Shown here piece after piece: positions 18,283 to 26,762 of a stretch of 64,000 nucleotides of DNA (the stretch's first letter is position 1; every line of letters starts with the position of its first letter). Position numbers and translations under genes: made by a program. The notes under the pieces are model-generated. The model worked only from the letters and a program-made list of their open reading frames with translations, was not told where the DNA came from and did not search any database. The DNA lies in the NCBI RefSeq assembly GCF_004526235.1, contig NZ_CP038159.1, positions 620,001 to 684,000 on the forward strand, read 5' to 3'. Source of the stretch: Sphingobacterium sp. CZ-2. GTDB taxonomy: Bacteria; Bacteroidota; Bacteroidia; Sphingobacteriales; Sphingobacteriaceae.

Positions 18283-18855
18283 ATGGAATCATTCGCCAAT
18301 CATATCATTGTCATTGGGGGATCCGCAGGAGCCTATGAGCTGATCGTGGACATACTTGACCATCTTCCAGCCACGTTTGCCGCGGCCATTGTCATCGTGT
18401 TGCATAGAAATTCCAAATACGAAACAAAGATCGAATCGAGCTTGTCCAAGCGATTGAACAGGGAGGTGATTTCGATAAAAGATAAATATCCGATACTGGC
18501 AAACTGCATTTATTTTGCACCCCCAGGTTATCATACCCTGGTAGAACCGGATCATTATTTTTCATTGGATGTTTCGGAACCTGTGCAGTTCTCCAGGCCT
18601 TCCATTGATGTTTTCTTTGAATCCGTAGCAGAGGTCTATGGACCAAAGGCCATTGGGTTTTTGTTGTCCGGGGCTAACAATGACGGCGCAAATGGATTCA
18701 AGGCTTTGCTGGATGCCGGAGCAACCTGTTATGTCCAGGACCCTTCAGAGGCAGTCATAGACACCATGCCCAAAGGTGGCATCGCCAGCTCCGAAAATGT
18801 AAAAGTATTATCAAACGAAGAAATAGTAAACTATTTTAATTCAATTTCATCATAA
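18283..18855 (+). CDS. Stand-alone CheB-type methylesterase domain protein
   Basis: This 190-residue protein is the catalytic CheB domain without the usual N-terminal receiver. The catalytic triad is visible as S14 (GGSAGA), H41 (VLHR) and D134 (GANNDGANG). The C-terminal MPKGG loop of CheB is also present. It would remove methyl groups added by the CheR encoded just upstream. Without a receiver domain, its control must come from partner proteins, perhaps the receivers of the neighbouring kinases. The downstream kinase starts 4 nt later. Confidence 0.92.
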   Translation: MESFANHIIVIGGSAGAYELIVDILDHLPATFAAAIVIVLHRNSKYETKIESSLSKRLNREVISIKDKYPILANCIYFAPPGYHTLVEPDHYFSLDVSEPVQFSRPSIDVFFESVAEVYGPKAIGFLLSGANNDGANGFKALLDAGATCYVQDPSEAVIDTMPKGGIASSENVKVLSNEEIVNYFNSISS

Positions 18856-18859
18856 AGAC

Positions 18860-20482
18860 ATGAAACCAATCAACATTTTGATATTAGACGATAAAGAAGA
18901 AAATATCATTAGCTTACATGCGTTATTGCAGGATGTTGAACATGTAAATATCATCAGTTCCACCGACCCCAACGAGGCGCTCAAAATCTGTTGGAAGGAT
19001 GATATTTCCATTGCACTAGTGGATGTTCAGATGCCTGAGATCAATGGTTTTGAATTTGTCTCCTTATTGAAATCGAACCCCAAGACGAGCCATATTATGG
19101 CCATCATGGTCACAGCGATTTCCAAGGAGGATAAATACCTGCTGAAAGGATTGGAAAGTGGCGCGGTAGATTACCTCTACAAGCCCTTGAATCCGGAAAT
19201 AACCATTGCAAAAGTAAAATCCTTTGTTCAACAGATCCTGATCCAACAGGAACTGAAACTGAAGAACAAAGAACTGGAAGAGTCCAGGATTGAATTGCTG
19301 AAAACAAAAGAAGAAGCGGTTCAGGCAAGAAAATCAAAAGAGATCTTTTTGGCCAATATGAGTCATGAAATCCGAACGCCCATCAATGGCATCATGGGAA
19401 TCATGCACATGTTCAAGAGTTCGGAATTAACGGCTGAACAACGCGATTGGTTAAAAAGGTTAGACAATGCCTCCCAATCGCTCCTACTCATCATCAACGA
19501 CATCTTAGACCTTTCCAAGATCGATTCCGGCATGCTGAAGATTGAATTCGAAGATTTCAGCCTAACCAAGATGATCGAGGATATAGATCGCATTTTCAAG
19601 ATCAAGGCGAACCATAAACACCTGGATTTTTCTATTGTTGCCGATGAAAAAATACCCCAATTCATTCGCTATGACTCTTTACGATTGCAACAGATCATCA
19701 GCAATTTTATTTCGAACAGTCTGAAGTTTACGGAAAAAGGAAAGATCGAATTGAGGGTTCAAGTTCAAGAGCAGAAAAACCAGAACTACCGATTACGGTT
19801 TACCGTAGCAGATACCGGAATCGGTATCAAAGAGGATTCGGTCGATAAGATCTTTATGGCCTTCGAGCAGGCAGACGATGGGATCACCAAAAAATTCGGT
19901 GGGACTGGATTAGGCTTGGCGATTGTAAAACGCTTGGCTAACCTGCTGAACGGAAACATAGGCGCAAGCAGTGTTTATGGTGAAGGCTCGGAATTTCATT
20001 TCGAAGGCTGGTTTGAAGCTTCCAACCATAAAATTGAAGATAGTAGCAAGGATGTTCCTACTTATAACAGTTTTCCGAAATTCGACAACCTGAAGGTATT
20101 GGTGGCGGAAGATAATGAGCTGAACAGTTTTATGTTGGCGCATATGCTGAGGAGCTGGAACTGTGAGGTGGATATCGTGAAAAACGGACAATTGGCCGTT
20201 GAAAAAGTGGAACAACAGCATTTTGACCTGATTCTTATGGATACGCACATGCCGATCATGAGCGGCTTTGAGGCGATCAAAGAAATCAAGAACCACCGCA
20301 TCCCTGAGAAACACGGAATCCCGATCATTACGATCTCCGCTTCCGTACTCGAACATGAACAGGCAGCCGCTTTCAGAGCCGGTGCTGATGGCGTGATCGG
20401 CAAACCTTTTGACCCCATTGAGTTGTATCAAAAAATTATCGCCGTGACCACCAAAAATAAAAACATGAATATGACACCCTAA
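18860..20482 (+). CDS. REC-HisKA-HATPase-REC hybrid histidine kinase
   Basis: This 540-residue soluble protein starts with a receiver domain (phosphoacceptor in ALVDVQMPEINGF, lysine in DYLYKPLN). A coiled coil and a kinase core follow, with H169 in MSHEIRTPINGI and ATPase boxes VADTGIGI and GGTGLGLAIV. The C-terminal receiver has LILMDTHMPIMSGF. Having no membrane segment, it probably takes its input as phosphate from the upstream hybrid kinase. It is the last gene of the four-gene cluster. No DNA-binding output domain is encoded in the cluster. Confidence 0.92.
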   Translation: MKPINILILDDKEENIISLHALLQDVEHVNIISSTDPNEALKICWKDDISIALVDVQMPEINGFEFVSLLKSNPKTSHIMAIMVTAISKEDKYLLKGLESGAVDYLYKPLNPEITIAKVKSFVQQILIQQELKLKNKELEESRIELLKTKEEAVQARKSKEIFLANMSHEIRTPINGIMGIMHMFKSSELTAEQRDWLKRLDNASQSLLLIINDILDLSKIDSGMLKIEFEDFSLTKMIEDIDRIFKIKANHKHLDFSIVADEKIPQFIRYDSLRLQQIISNFISNSLKFTEKGKIELRVQVQEQKNQNYRLRFTVADTGIGIKEDSVDKIFMAFEQADDGITKKFGGTGLGLAIVKRLANLLNGNIGASSVYGEGSEFHFEGWFEASNHKIEDSSKDVPTYNSFPKFDNLKVLVAEDNELNSFMLAHMLRSWNCEVDIVKNGQLAVEKVEQQHFDLILMDTHMPIMSGFEAIKEIKNHRIPEKHGIPIITISASVLEHEQAAAFRAGADGVIGKPFDPIELYQKIIAVTTKNKNMNMTP

Positions 20483-20548
20483 AAAGGGTTTAGCTCTTTA
20501 AAATGAATTATTAATAGTAAATTCGTATAAAATATATAACAATTAGCT

Positions 20549-21088
20549 ATGAAGAAATTATTTTTTGTTCCTGCTTTAGCGTTAGCGATGGGATTGGCAT
20601 CATGTGCTGGGAACAGTGAGAAAAAAGAAGACAACACAGCTTCAACCGAAACCTCAACTACAACTGAAGCTACTCCTGCAGAAACTACCGTTCCTGGAAT
20701 TGAAAATGTAACACTTTCCAACCAATGGACCGTAGAAGGTAATGACCAAATGCAATTCAATATCAATTTGATTCGTGTTAAAGCTGGTGAGCCAGTAGAA
20801 TTGACGTTGAAAAATGTAGGTTCTCAACCAAAAGAGGCTATGGGCCATAACTTGGTGATCTTGAAACCAGGCGTAGATGTAACTACTTTCGGAGGCGAAG
20901 CTTCACAGGCTGCGGATAGTGAATATATCCCTAAATCTGCATTATCTTCCATCGTGGCACACACGAAATTATTAGGACCAGGCGAACAAGATAAAATCAC
21001 CGTTACCCTTGAGAAAGGTGTATACGATTATATCTGTAGTTTCCCAGGTCACTTCGGTATCATGAAAGGTAAAATCGTAGCGGAATAA
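20549..21088 (+). CDS. Azurin-type cupredoxin lipoprotein
   Basis: This 179-residue protein begins with a lipoprotein signal (lipobox GLASC, C19) and a Ser/Thr/Glu linker. A type 1 copper domain follows. Copper ligands are visible as H100 (MGHNLV), C163, H168 and M172 in YICSFPGHFGIMKG, the azurin pattern. It probably shuttles electrons in the periplasm or at the cell surface. A TAAATTCG near-match -7 box ends 24 nt before the ATG. Confidence 0.93.
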   Translation: MKKLFFVPALALAMGLASCAGNSEKKEDNTASTETSTTTEATPAETTVPGIENVTLSNQWTVEGNDQMQFNINLIRVKAGEPVELTLKNVGSQPKEAMGHNLVILKPGVDVTTFGGEASQAADSEYIPKSALSSIVAHTKLLGPGEQDKITVTLEKGVYDYICSFPGHFGIMKGKIVAE

Positions 21089-21110
21089 TCGCAGAACCTT
21101 TTTTCAAAAA

Positions 21111-21157
21111 AAACAAGCAGAAGGGAGTCTTTGGTAAAAAGGCTCCCTTCTTGTATT
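21111..21157 (+). terminator. Terminator downstream of the azurin gene
   Basis: AGAAGGGAG (21119-21127) pairs with CTCCCTTCT (21143-21151) around a 15-nt loop. The plus-side tail is only moderately T-rich (TTGTATT). An eight-A run lies on the left flank. Confidence 0.6.
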
Positions 21158-21218
21158 CCATGCATACGTTTGAGCTTCAATTTATTAAAATTGCTTCGCT
21201 TAATAGACATTTAAATAT

Positions 21219-21226
21219 TAAATTTG
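21219..21226 (+). promoter_or_regulatory. Putative -7 box of the first lpd gene
   Basis: TAAATTTG matches TAnnTTTG, 24 nt before the ATG at 21250. A TTG at 21191-21193 is 25 nt upstream, slightly far for the consensus. Confidence 0.45.
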
Positions 21227-21249
21227 CAGGATAATCAAACACATATTCT

Positions 21250-22656
21250 ATGCAATACGACGTAATCGTAATCGGTAGTGGTCCTGGTGGTTATGTTGCC
21301 GCTATCCGTTGTGCACAATTAGGCTTAAAAACAGCCGTAATTGAAAAATACAGCACTTTTGGTGGTACTTGTCTAAATGTTGGCTGTATTCCTTCGAAAG
21401 CCTTGTTAGACTCTTCAGAACATTATCACAATGCCGCTCATAATTTTGAACAACATGGTATCAGCTTGAGCAACCTGAAGTTGGATATCAAAAAAATGAT
21501 CGATCGTAAGAACGATGTTATTGCTCAAAATACTGCAGGTATTACCTACCTATTCAAGAAAAACAAAATCGACAGCTTCCAAGGTGTGGGATCATTTGTT
21601 GACAAGAACACGATCAAAATCACGAAAGAAGATGGTTCAACCGAAGAAATAAAAGGAAAGAACATCATTATTGCTACAGGTTCTAAACCTACGGCATTAC
21701 CTTTCCTACCAGTTGACAAGAAACGTATCATCACGTCTACAGAAGCCTTGAACCTTACCGAAGTTCCTAAAAACCTGATCGTGATCGGTGGTGGAGTAAT
21801 CGGTTTGGAATTAGGTTCGGTATATGCCCGTTTAGGTTCAAAAGTAACTGTTGTGGAATATGCAAAATCGATCATCGCTACAATGGATGCTGGTTTAGGA
21901 AAAGAACTTCAACGTGTATTGAAGAAAAACCTAGGCATGGAATTCCTATTGGGACATAAAGTTTCTGGCGCTAGCGTTAAAGGTAAAAAAGTAACGGTTA
22001 CTGCTGAAGATGCCAAAGGACAGAACGTAGTGATCGAAGGTGATTACTGTATCGTTGCGGTTGGTAGAACAGCTTACACGGCTGGTCTAGGATTGGAAAA
22101 CATCGGCATCACTCCGGAAGAACGCGGAAACAAAATCCCGGTTAATGAGCATTTGGAAACTTCAGTGGAAGGTGTTTATGCGATCGGTGATGTGGTTAAA
22201 GGAGCTATGCTGGCTCATAAGGCAGAAGATGAAGGCATCTATGTGGCTGAACGCATCGTTGGTCAGAAACCACATATCGATTATAACCTGATCCCAGGTG
22301 TTGTTTACACATGGCCTGAGGTAGCATCTGTTGGTAAAACCGAAGAGCAATTAAAAGAAGAAGGTAAAAAATACAAAGCTGGAAGCTTCTCTTTCAAAGC
22401 TTCTGGACGTGCGAAAGCTTCTGGTGATACCGATGGTTTCATCAAAGTTTTGGCTGATGCGGATACTGATGAGGTATTAGGTGTTCACATGATCGGCCCT
22501 CGTGCGGCAGATATGATCGCTGAAGCAGTCGTAGCAATGGAGTACCGTGCATCTGCAGAAGATATCGGTAGAATCTGTCATGCTCACCCTACTTTTACAG
22601 AGGCCTTAAAAGAAGCCGCATTAGCAGCTACTTCCAACCGAGCAATCCACGCTTAA
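21250..22656 (+). CDS. lpd: Dihydrolipoamide dehydrogenase (E3), first paralogue
   Basis: This 468-residue flavoprotein re-oxidises lipoyl groups of 2-oxoacid dehydrogenases and the glycine cleavage system. The FAD motif GSGPGGYVAA, the redox disulfide C41/C46 (CLNVGC), the NAD motif VIGGGVIGLELGS and the C-terminal HAHPTFTEA are all intact. It resembles the E. coli/mitochondrial type more than the second paralogue does. A strong terminator follows. The two genes are about 1.1 kb apart but differ clearly in sequence, so this is not a recent duplication. Confidence 0.96.
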   Translation: MQYDVIVIGSGPGGYVAAIRCAQLGLKTAVIEKYSTFGGTCLNVGCIPSKALLDSSEHYHNAAHNFEQHGISLSNLKLDIKKMIDRKNDVIAQNTAGITYLFKKNKIDSFQGVGSFVDKNTIKITKEDGSTEEIKGKNIIIATGSKPTALPFLPVDKKRIITSTEALNLTEVPKNLIVIGGGVIGLELGSVYARLGSKVTVVEYAKSIIATMDAGLGKELQRVLKKNLGMEFLLGHKVSGASVKGKKVTVTAEDAKGQNVVIEGDYCIVAVGRTAYTAGLGLENIGITPEERGNKIPVNEHLETSVEGVYAIGDVVKGAMLAHKAEDEGIYVAERIVGQKPHIDYNLIPGVVYTWPEVASVGKTEEQLKEEGKKYKAGSFSFKASGRAKASGDTDGFIKVLADADTDEVLGVHMIGPRAADMIAEAVVAMEYRASAEDIGRICHAHPTFTEALKEAALAATSNRAIHA

Positions 22657-22690
22657 TCCGCTAAGATTCAAAATTTATAACATTTATATT

Positions 22691-22725
22691 GCCCCCAAAG
22701 GTTATGCTTTTGGGGGCTTTTTTTA
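22691..22725 (+). terminator. Strong terminator of the first lpd gene
   Basis: GCCCCCAAA (22691-22699) pairs with the TTTGGGGGC ending at 22717, followed by seven T residues. Confidence 0.9.
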
Positions 22726-22753
22726 CCTATTTGGTTCGGAGTGAAAGTAGATT

Positions 22754-22796
22754 GTAAGTGAGGTGTAAGTGAGGTGTAAGTGCCTTTATGCACTTA
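22754..22796. repeat. Short tandem repeat followed by a hairpin
   Basis: Nearly three copies of an 11-nt unit (GTGTAAGTGAG) are followed by TAAGTGC (22777-22783) and GCACTTA (22790-22796), which form a 7-bp hairpin. The motif TAAGTG thus occurs three times directly and once inverted. It lies in the gap before the thioesterase gene and might bind a regulator. Confidence 0.5.
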
Positions 22797-22894
22797 AATA
22801 TTACTTTCAGTATGCTAAAACCGTACATTTATCTCGAATCAAGTGTTTAAGAAAGAATATGTATATTAACCTGTAAATTTAAGACCAGTCTAAC

Positions 22895-23302
22895 ATGAAC
22901 TTTTATACCAGAAAGTGGGTCAAACCAGAAGACTTAAATCCTAATGGATCCTTATTTGGAGGGACTTTATTAAGATGGATCGATGAGGAGGCGGTGATCT
23001 ACGCCATAGTACAATTGGGCAACCCCCATGTGGTCACGAAATATATTTCGGAGATCAATTTTGAGAGTGCTGCCAAACAGGGGGATATCATCGAATTGGG
23101 GATCGAAGCGACCAATTTCGGACGGACCTCCCTGACCATGCGCTGTGTGGTTAGAAATAAAATAAGTAGGATGACCATTCTTTCCATCGATAGGCTCGTA
23201 TTTGTGAACCTGGATAAAGACGGCAATCCTACTCCGCATGGTAAAACAGAAATCACTTATGCCTATATGGGCATTGAAAGTGATGAAAAGAAAAGGGATT
23301 AG
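22895..23302 (+). CDS. Hotdog-fold acyl-CoA thioesterase
   Basis: This 135-residue protein has the features of YciA/BACH-type thioesterases: NPNGSLFGGTLLRWIDEEA near the N-terminus and a hotdog core ending at FVNLDKDGNP. The family hydrolyses acyl-CoA to free acid and CoA. Substrate length cannot be told from the sequence. It has no signal peptide. It is a single gene, convergent with the DUF3817 gene only 6 nt away. Confidence 0.88.
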   Translation: MNFYTRKWVKPEDLNPNGSLFGGTLLRWIDEEAVIYAIVQLGNPHVVTKYISEINFESAAKQGDIIELGIEATNFGRTSLTMRCVVRNKISRMTILSIDRLVFVNLDKDGNPTPHGKTEITYAYMGIESDEKKRD

Positions 23303-23308
23303 AAAATC

Positions 23309-23605
23309 TTAAGCAGCCTTCTGAACCGCAATTTCTTTTTTAAGATCCTTTTCTACCCAGAAGGAGATGATCGGAATCAAGCTCAGGACAAAATACTTCA
23401 CGACGCGTGAAAATTTCCAATTGTAGGTCTGCCAACAGGCCAGCAATAGGATCACGAATAGGACCACTAGAAAACCGTGGATAGAACCTGCGACACGAAC
23501 CGCTTCGGGGATTCCGGCAAAATACTTCAGGGGCATCGCAACAAAGAAAAGGATAATGGTAGAGATTGCTTCCCAAAGAGCAACCTGTTGAAAGATACGT
23601 AACAT
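23309..23605 (-). CDS. DUF3817 family membrane protein
   Basis: This 98-residue protein has about three membrane segments and the DUF3817 features WEAIST, MPLKYFAG and GSIHGFLVVLF. The function of the family is unknown. It is convergent with the thioesterase gene and divergent from the second lpd gene. Confidence 0.8.
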   Translation of the reverse strand: MLRIFQQVALWEAISTIILFFVAMPLKYFAGIPEAVRVAGSIHGFLVVLFVILLLACWQTYNWKFSRVVKYFVLSLIPIISFWVEKDLKKEIAVQKAA

Positions 23606-23707
23606 ATAAATTTCTATTAGTCAGCGCAAAGAAAGGCAAAAGGAGATTCTAAACGAAATCCTAGGGAAAGGATTGACTGCGAAATGACATATAAATAAAA
23701 AAATGCG

Positions 23708-23715
23708 TACTTTTG
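23708..23715 (+). promoter_or_regulatory. Putative -7 box of the second lpd gene
   Basis: TACTTTTG matches TAnnTTTG, 38 nt upstream of the ATG at 23753. No TTG is found at the expected spacing. Confidence 0.35.
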
Positions 23716-23752
23716 AGAATTGTATTTGCAAACATAACGACAATTAATATTT

Positions 23753-25141
23753 ATGAATTACGACATTATTGTTATTGGTAGTGGACCGGGCGGTTATGTA
23801 GCTGCCATCAGAGCCTCTCAATTGGGTTTCAAAACAGCCATTATCGAGCGTGACGCATTAGGTGGAATCTGTCTTAACTGGGGCTGTATTCCTACAAAAG
23901 CATTGTTAAAAAGTGCTCAGGTATTCGAATACTTGAACCATGCTGAAGAATATGGTATTAAAGTAAATGGCGGAGAAGCCGATTTCGGTGCCATCGTAAA
24001 AAGAAGTCGTGGTGTAGCAGACGGCATGAGCAAAGGGATCCAGTTCTTGATGAAAAAGAACAAGATCGATGTGATCATGGGTACTGCGAAAATTAAAAAA
24101 GGCGGAAAGATTGAAGTTAAGGCTGCGGATGGTTCTACCAAGGAATACACTGCAAAACATACGATCTTAGCCACAGGTGCTCGTTCTAGAGAGTTACCTA
24201 ATCTTCCGCAGGATGGAAAGAAAATCATAGGTTACCGTCAAGCGATGAACCTTCCACAACAGCCAAAATCTATGGTGGTTGTAGGTTCGGGTGCTATCGG
24301 TGTTGAATTTGCCTATTTCTATAATGCGATCGGTACGAAAGTGACCATCGTGGAATTCATGGACCGAATTGTTCCTGTGGAAGATGAGGAAGTATCCAAA
24401 CAATTGGAAAAATCCTTGAAAAAAGCGGGTATCAACATCCTAACCAAATCGGAAGTTCAGTCGGTAGATACCAAAGGTGATCTATGCAAAGTGAACATCA
24501 AATCGGATAAAGGTACGGAGGTTATCGAAGCAGAGATTGTTCTTTCTGCAGTTGGTATAACGCCAAATATTGAGAACCTAGGATTAGAGGAAGTTGGTGT
24601 TAAAACCGATAAAGGCCGTGTGGTAGTGGATGATTTCTACAAAACGAACATCGATGGTGTTTATGCGATCGGTGATATCGTTAAAGGTCAGGCATTGGCG
24701 CATGTGGCTTCTGCAGAAGGTATCACTTGTGTGGAGAAAATCAAAGGTATGCATGTAGATCCAATCGATTACAACAATATCCCTGGATGTACGTACTGTT
24801 CTCCAGAGATTGCTTCTGTAGGATTTACCGAAAAAGCAGCGAAAGAAGCTGGATATGATATTAAAGTAGGTAAATTCCCATTCTCTGCATCAGGTAAGGC
24901 TTCGGCAGCAGGTGCAAAAGATGGTTTTGTGAAAGTGATCTTTGATGCTAAATATGGTGAGTTCTTAGGAGCGCATTTGATCGGTGCCAATGTGACGGAA
25001 ATGATCGCCGAAGTGGTTGTTGCGCGTAAATTGGAAAGTACAGGTCATGAGGTGTTGAAAGCAGTTCACCCTCACCCTACCATGAGTGAAGCAATCATGG
25101 AAGCCGTAGCGGATGCTTATGGCGAAGTGATACATTTGTAG
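23753..25141 (+). CDS. lpdA: Dihydrolipoamide dehydrogenase (E3), second paralogue
   Basis: This 462-residue flavoprotein has FAD motif GSGPGGYVAA, redox cysteines C40/C45 in CLNWGC, NAD motif VVGSGAIGVEFAY and C-terminal HPHPTMSEA. The CLNWGC form is typical of E3 enzymes that serve pyruvate dehydrogenase in several bacteria. It may be the partner of the pdhA-pdhC products at the left edge. The other paralogue would then serve 2-oxoglutarate dehydrogenase or glycine cleavage. That assignment is inference. Confidence 0.95.
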   Translation: MNYDIIVIGSGPGGYVAAIRASQLGFKTAIIERDALGGICLNWGCIPTKALLKSAQVFEYLNHAEEYGIKVNGGEADFGAIVKRSRGVADGMSKGIQFLMKKNKIDVIMGTAKIKKGGKIEVKAADGSTKEYTAKHTILATGARSRELPNLPQDGKKIIGYRQAMNLPQQPKSMVVVGSGAIGVEFAYFYNAIGTKVTIVEFMDRIVPVEDEEVSKQLEKSLKKAGINILTKSEVQSVDTKGDLCKVNIKSDKGTEVIEAEIVLSAVGITPNIENLGLEEVGVKTDKGRVVVDDFYKTNIDGVYAIGDIVKGQALAHVASAEGITCVEKIKGMHVDPIDYNNIPGCTYCSPEIASVGFTEKAAKEAGYDIKVGKFPFSASGKASAAGAKDGFVKVIFDAKYGEFLGAHLIGANVTEMIAEVVVARKLESTGHEVLKAVHPHPTMSEAIMEAVADAYGEVIHL

Positions 25142-25148
25142 TTTTTTT

Positions 25149-25182
25149 TAGATTATAGATGATAGATATTAGACATTAGATG
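25149..25182. repeat. TAGAT-rich tract after the second lpd gene
   Basis: Starting 8 nt after the stop codon, the plus strand reads as imperfect repeats of TAGAT/TAGAC (TAGATTATAGATGATAGATA and onwards). Similar tracts in the same orientation relative to the gene follow the DUF2157-like gene and, more weakly, dgt. Confidence 0.55.
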
Positions 25183-25229
25183 TATGTCGGATAGCAGGGG
25201 CTGTCTAAAAAAGATGTCTTAAAGAAATA

Positions 25230-25260
25230 ACCCCGTCATTAAAAAATGGCGGGGTTTTTT
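25230..25260 (+). terminator. Terminator downstream of the second lpd gene
   Basis: AACCCCGTCAT pairs with ATGGCGGGGTT (one G-T pair) around a short A-rich loop and is followed by T residues. It lies about 90 nt past the stop, beyond the TAGAT tract. Confidence 0.8.
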
Positions 25261-25387
25261 ATGGCAAACATAAAATTCAAAGTGCTTCTATCCAATAGTC
25301 CGAGTCTTTGACTCAAACAAAAAACGCTGTAGCCAGTGGAATCGGAGAGGAATCTCGTAATTGATCCAAGACCAATTAGAACAAACT

Positions 25388-25771
25388 ATGAAATGGAAAT
25401 TTATTTTTGTAACCCTAGCAATCGTTGTCATCATTGTAAACTTACCAATAATCAACAAGAACATTTTATTGATGATAGATGGAAATGATCCTTTTAGATA
25501 TTCTAATTCGAATGCATCCTTTACACGAGAGGAGTCATTTGAATTTAAGGATCCTTATTTGACTAACTGGTCAATAAATCGTTTCATAGAAGAAACAAAT
25601 CCTTCCGATGCAGACAAACAAGTCTTTCGTCTTTATAAAATCAATCCGTTATGTTTTTGGAGATGGTCTTACTATATTTCTATTAGCAGGAATTATAAGT
25701 ATAAATCTTGGGACGATATAGGACTAAATCGAGTTCCATACGACCCGGAGAATATGTGGCAGGATTTTTAA
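25388..25771 (+). CDS. Membrane-anchored protein of unknown function
   Basis: From the ATG at 25388 the product has 127 residues. It has one N-terminal hydrophobic segment (about 3-22, IFVTLAIVVIIVNL) and then an aromatic-rich, mainly extracytoplasmic part. I recognise no family. The frame could open at a TTG (25361), but that gives a hydrophilic extension before the anchor. Base composition is more A/T-rich than in the neighbours. It is followed by a weak terminator and a decayed gene, so this is accessory DNA. Confidence 0.55.
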   Translation: MKWKFIFVTLAIVVIIVNLPIINKNILLMIDGNDPFRYSNSNASFTREESFEFKDPYLTNWSINRFIEETNPSDADKQVFRLYKINPLCFWRWSYYISISRNYKYKSWDDIGLNRVPYDPENMWQDF

Positions 25772-25826
25772 AAGAAGTTATTTAAAAAAATCCGTGTTTT
25801 AAAGGAGAGGAAATGAAAAGTCAATA

Positions 25827-25856
25827 GAGGTGTCTAAAAAGTCACCTTCTTTTTCT
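25827..25856 (+). terminator. Possible terminator after the 25388 gene
   Basis: AGGTG (25827-25831) pairs with CACCT (25842-25846) around TCTAAAAAGT, followed by a pyrimidine-rich T tract. The stem is only 5 bp. Confidence 0.4.
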
Positions 25857-25866
25857 ATTATTTGGG

Positions 25867-26248
25867 ATGTTATTAAAAATAATTTTTTTTGTAAATTTTG
25901 GATAATAACATCTGTTATATTATCCATTCCTAATATTGCAAATATCCTTTTCCTATGAAACTTGATCGATACAACTATTATACGCCCCAGTGTTGATAAC
26001 GGATATGTGCCTTCCACCAATCTAAATAATAATATGAATTTTGAAATTGCTTATAGTTATCTGAATATTTTAAACCTGAGTCCCAAACAAGGATTAAACC
26101 TGTACGAAAATAAGCAGTCAAATAGTCAAAAATACCATGATATTAACAACAATTTTCAGCATTTATGGGTGAACCTATATATTATGAACTACGTTCTTAC
26201 AAGCATAAAAATCAAATTATTGACTATACCATAAATTTTAACAATTAA
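25867..26248 (+). pseudogene. Decayed small membrane-protein gene
   Basis: ATG at 25867 opens MLLKIIFF but soon stops. A one-base shift in an eight-T run joins it to CKFWIITSVILSIPNIANIL. An in-frame TGA at 25956-25958 then interrupts the same frame before NLIDTTIIRPSVDNGY. Near the 3' end another shift gives a natural-looking tail ending at TAA 26246-26248, four bases before the next gene. Together these suggest one ancestral gene with two frameshifts and one nonsense change. The alternative is that only the 26034-26234 part is a short real frame. I recognise no family. Confidence 0.4.
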
Positions 26249-26251
26249 GTT

Positions 26252-26587
26252 ATGATCAAAACAAAAACCTCCCTTTACCTTCTTTCTGTAAGCCTTTTAC
26301 TTGTTGGATTTCTATCATCTTGTATTAGCACTAATCTGGCATATATGAAGAATCAAAATATGAACAAGCTCTCATTGGGCATGAACATTGAACAAGTTTC
26401 GGATCTATTAGGCAAAAAGTATGTTATTTCTAAAAAAGAAATTGTCAACCAAGACACGCTTGAAATAATATCATATAGAGGATTCCCAAATGATGAAGAA
26501 GTTTATTTATTTACGTTCAAAAATAATAAGTTAGAAAAATGGGAAAGAGAATTTATACCTAAATACAGAGTTATGGAACAAAAGTGA
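26252..26587 (+). CDS. Small BamE/SmpA-like lipoprotein
   Basis: This 111-residue protein has a lipoprotein signal with lipobox FLSSC near residue 25. A short domain follows that contains LSLGMNIEQVSDLLGKKY. That pattern is typical of BamE/SmpA-type folds, where a conserved glycine motif starts two helices followed by strands. It is too short and divergent to claim a role in outer-membrane assembly. It lies in the A/T-rich accessory stretch, 3 nt after the decayed gene. Confidence 0.6.
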   Translation: MIKTKTSLYLLSVSLLLVGFLSSCISTNLAYMKNQNMNKLSLGMNIEQVSDLLGKKYVISKKEIVNQDTLEIISYRGFPNDEEVYLFTFKNNKLEKWEREFIPKYRVMEQK

Positions 26588-26657
26588 TAACACTTTCTAG
26601 CTACAGTTTTTTTCATAACAAAATTGATGTAGCGTCAAATCCATTCATGGAACTTAT

Positions 26658-26748
26658 CGTCCTTGCGAGGGGTATACGTCATTGCGAGGAACGAAGCAAT
26701 CTTCACACATATCGAAAGATTGCTTCGTCGTGCCTCCTCGCAATGACG
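26658..26748. repeat. 72-bp palindromic repeat, family 1, copy A
   Basis: The core 26677-26748 begins CGTCATTGCGAGGA and ends with the inverted CCTCGCAATGACG. Its inner arms GAAGCAATCTT and AAGATTGCTTC can fold back. A partial copy of the end (CGTCCTTGCGAGG) lies just outside at 26658-26670. The reverse complement matches the core at 40111-40182 at 68 of 72 positions by direct comparison. It is a REP/MITE-like element without coding capacity. Confidence 0.8.
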
Positions 26749-26762
26749 ATGTTAATTGCAGA

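Noticed and set aside
20474..20492. Terminator after the last kinase of the CheR/CheB cluster
   Set aside because: The stem is only four base pairs (ACCC with GGGT), and no T-run follows.
23729..23736. Minus-strand -7 box (TATGTTTG) for the DUF3817 gene
   Set aside because: It is more than 120 nt from the start codon and overlaps the leader of the second lpd gene; a chance match is likely in A/T-rich DNA.
25799..26020. Minus-strand 73-residue frame in the accessory pocket
   Set aside because: It lies antisense to the decayed gene, has no promoter or family match, and the plus-strand remnants explain the region better.
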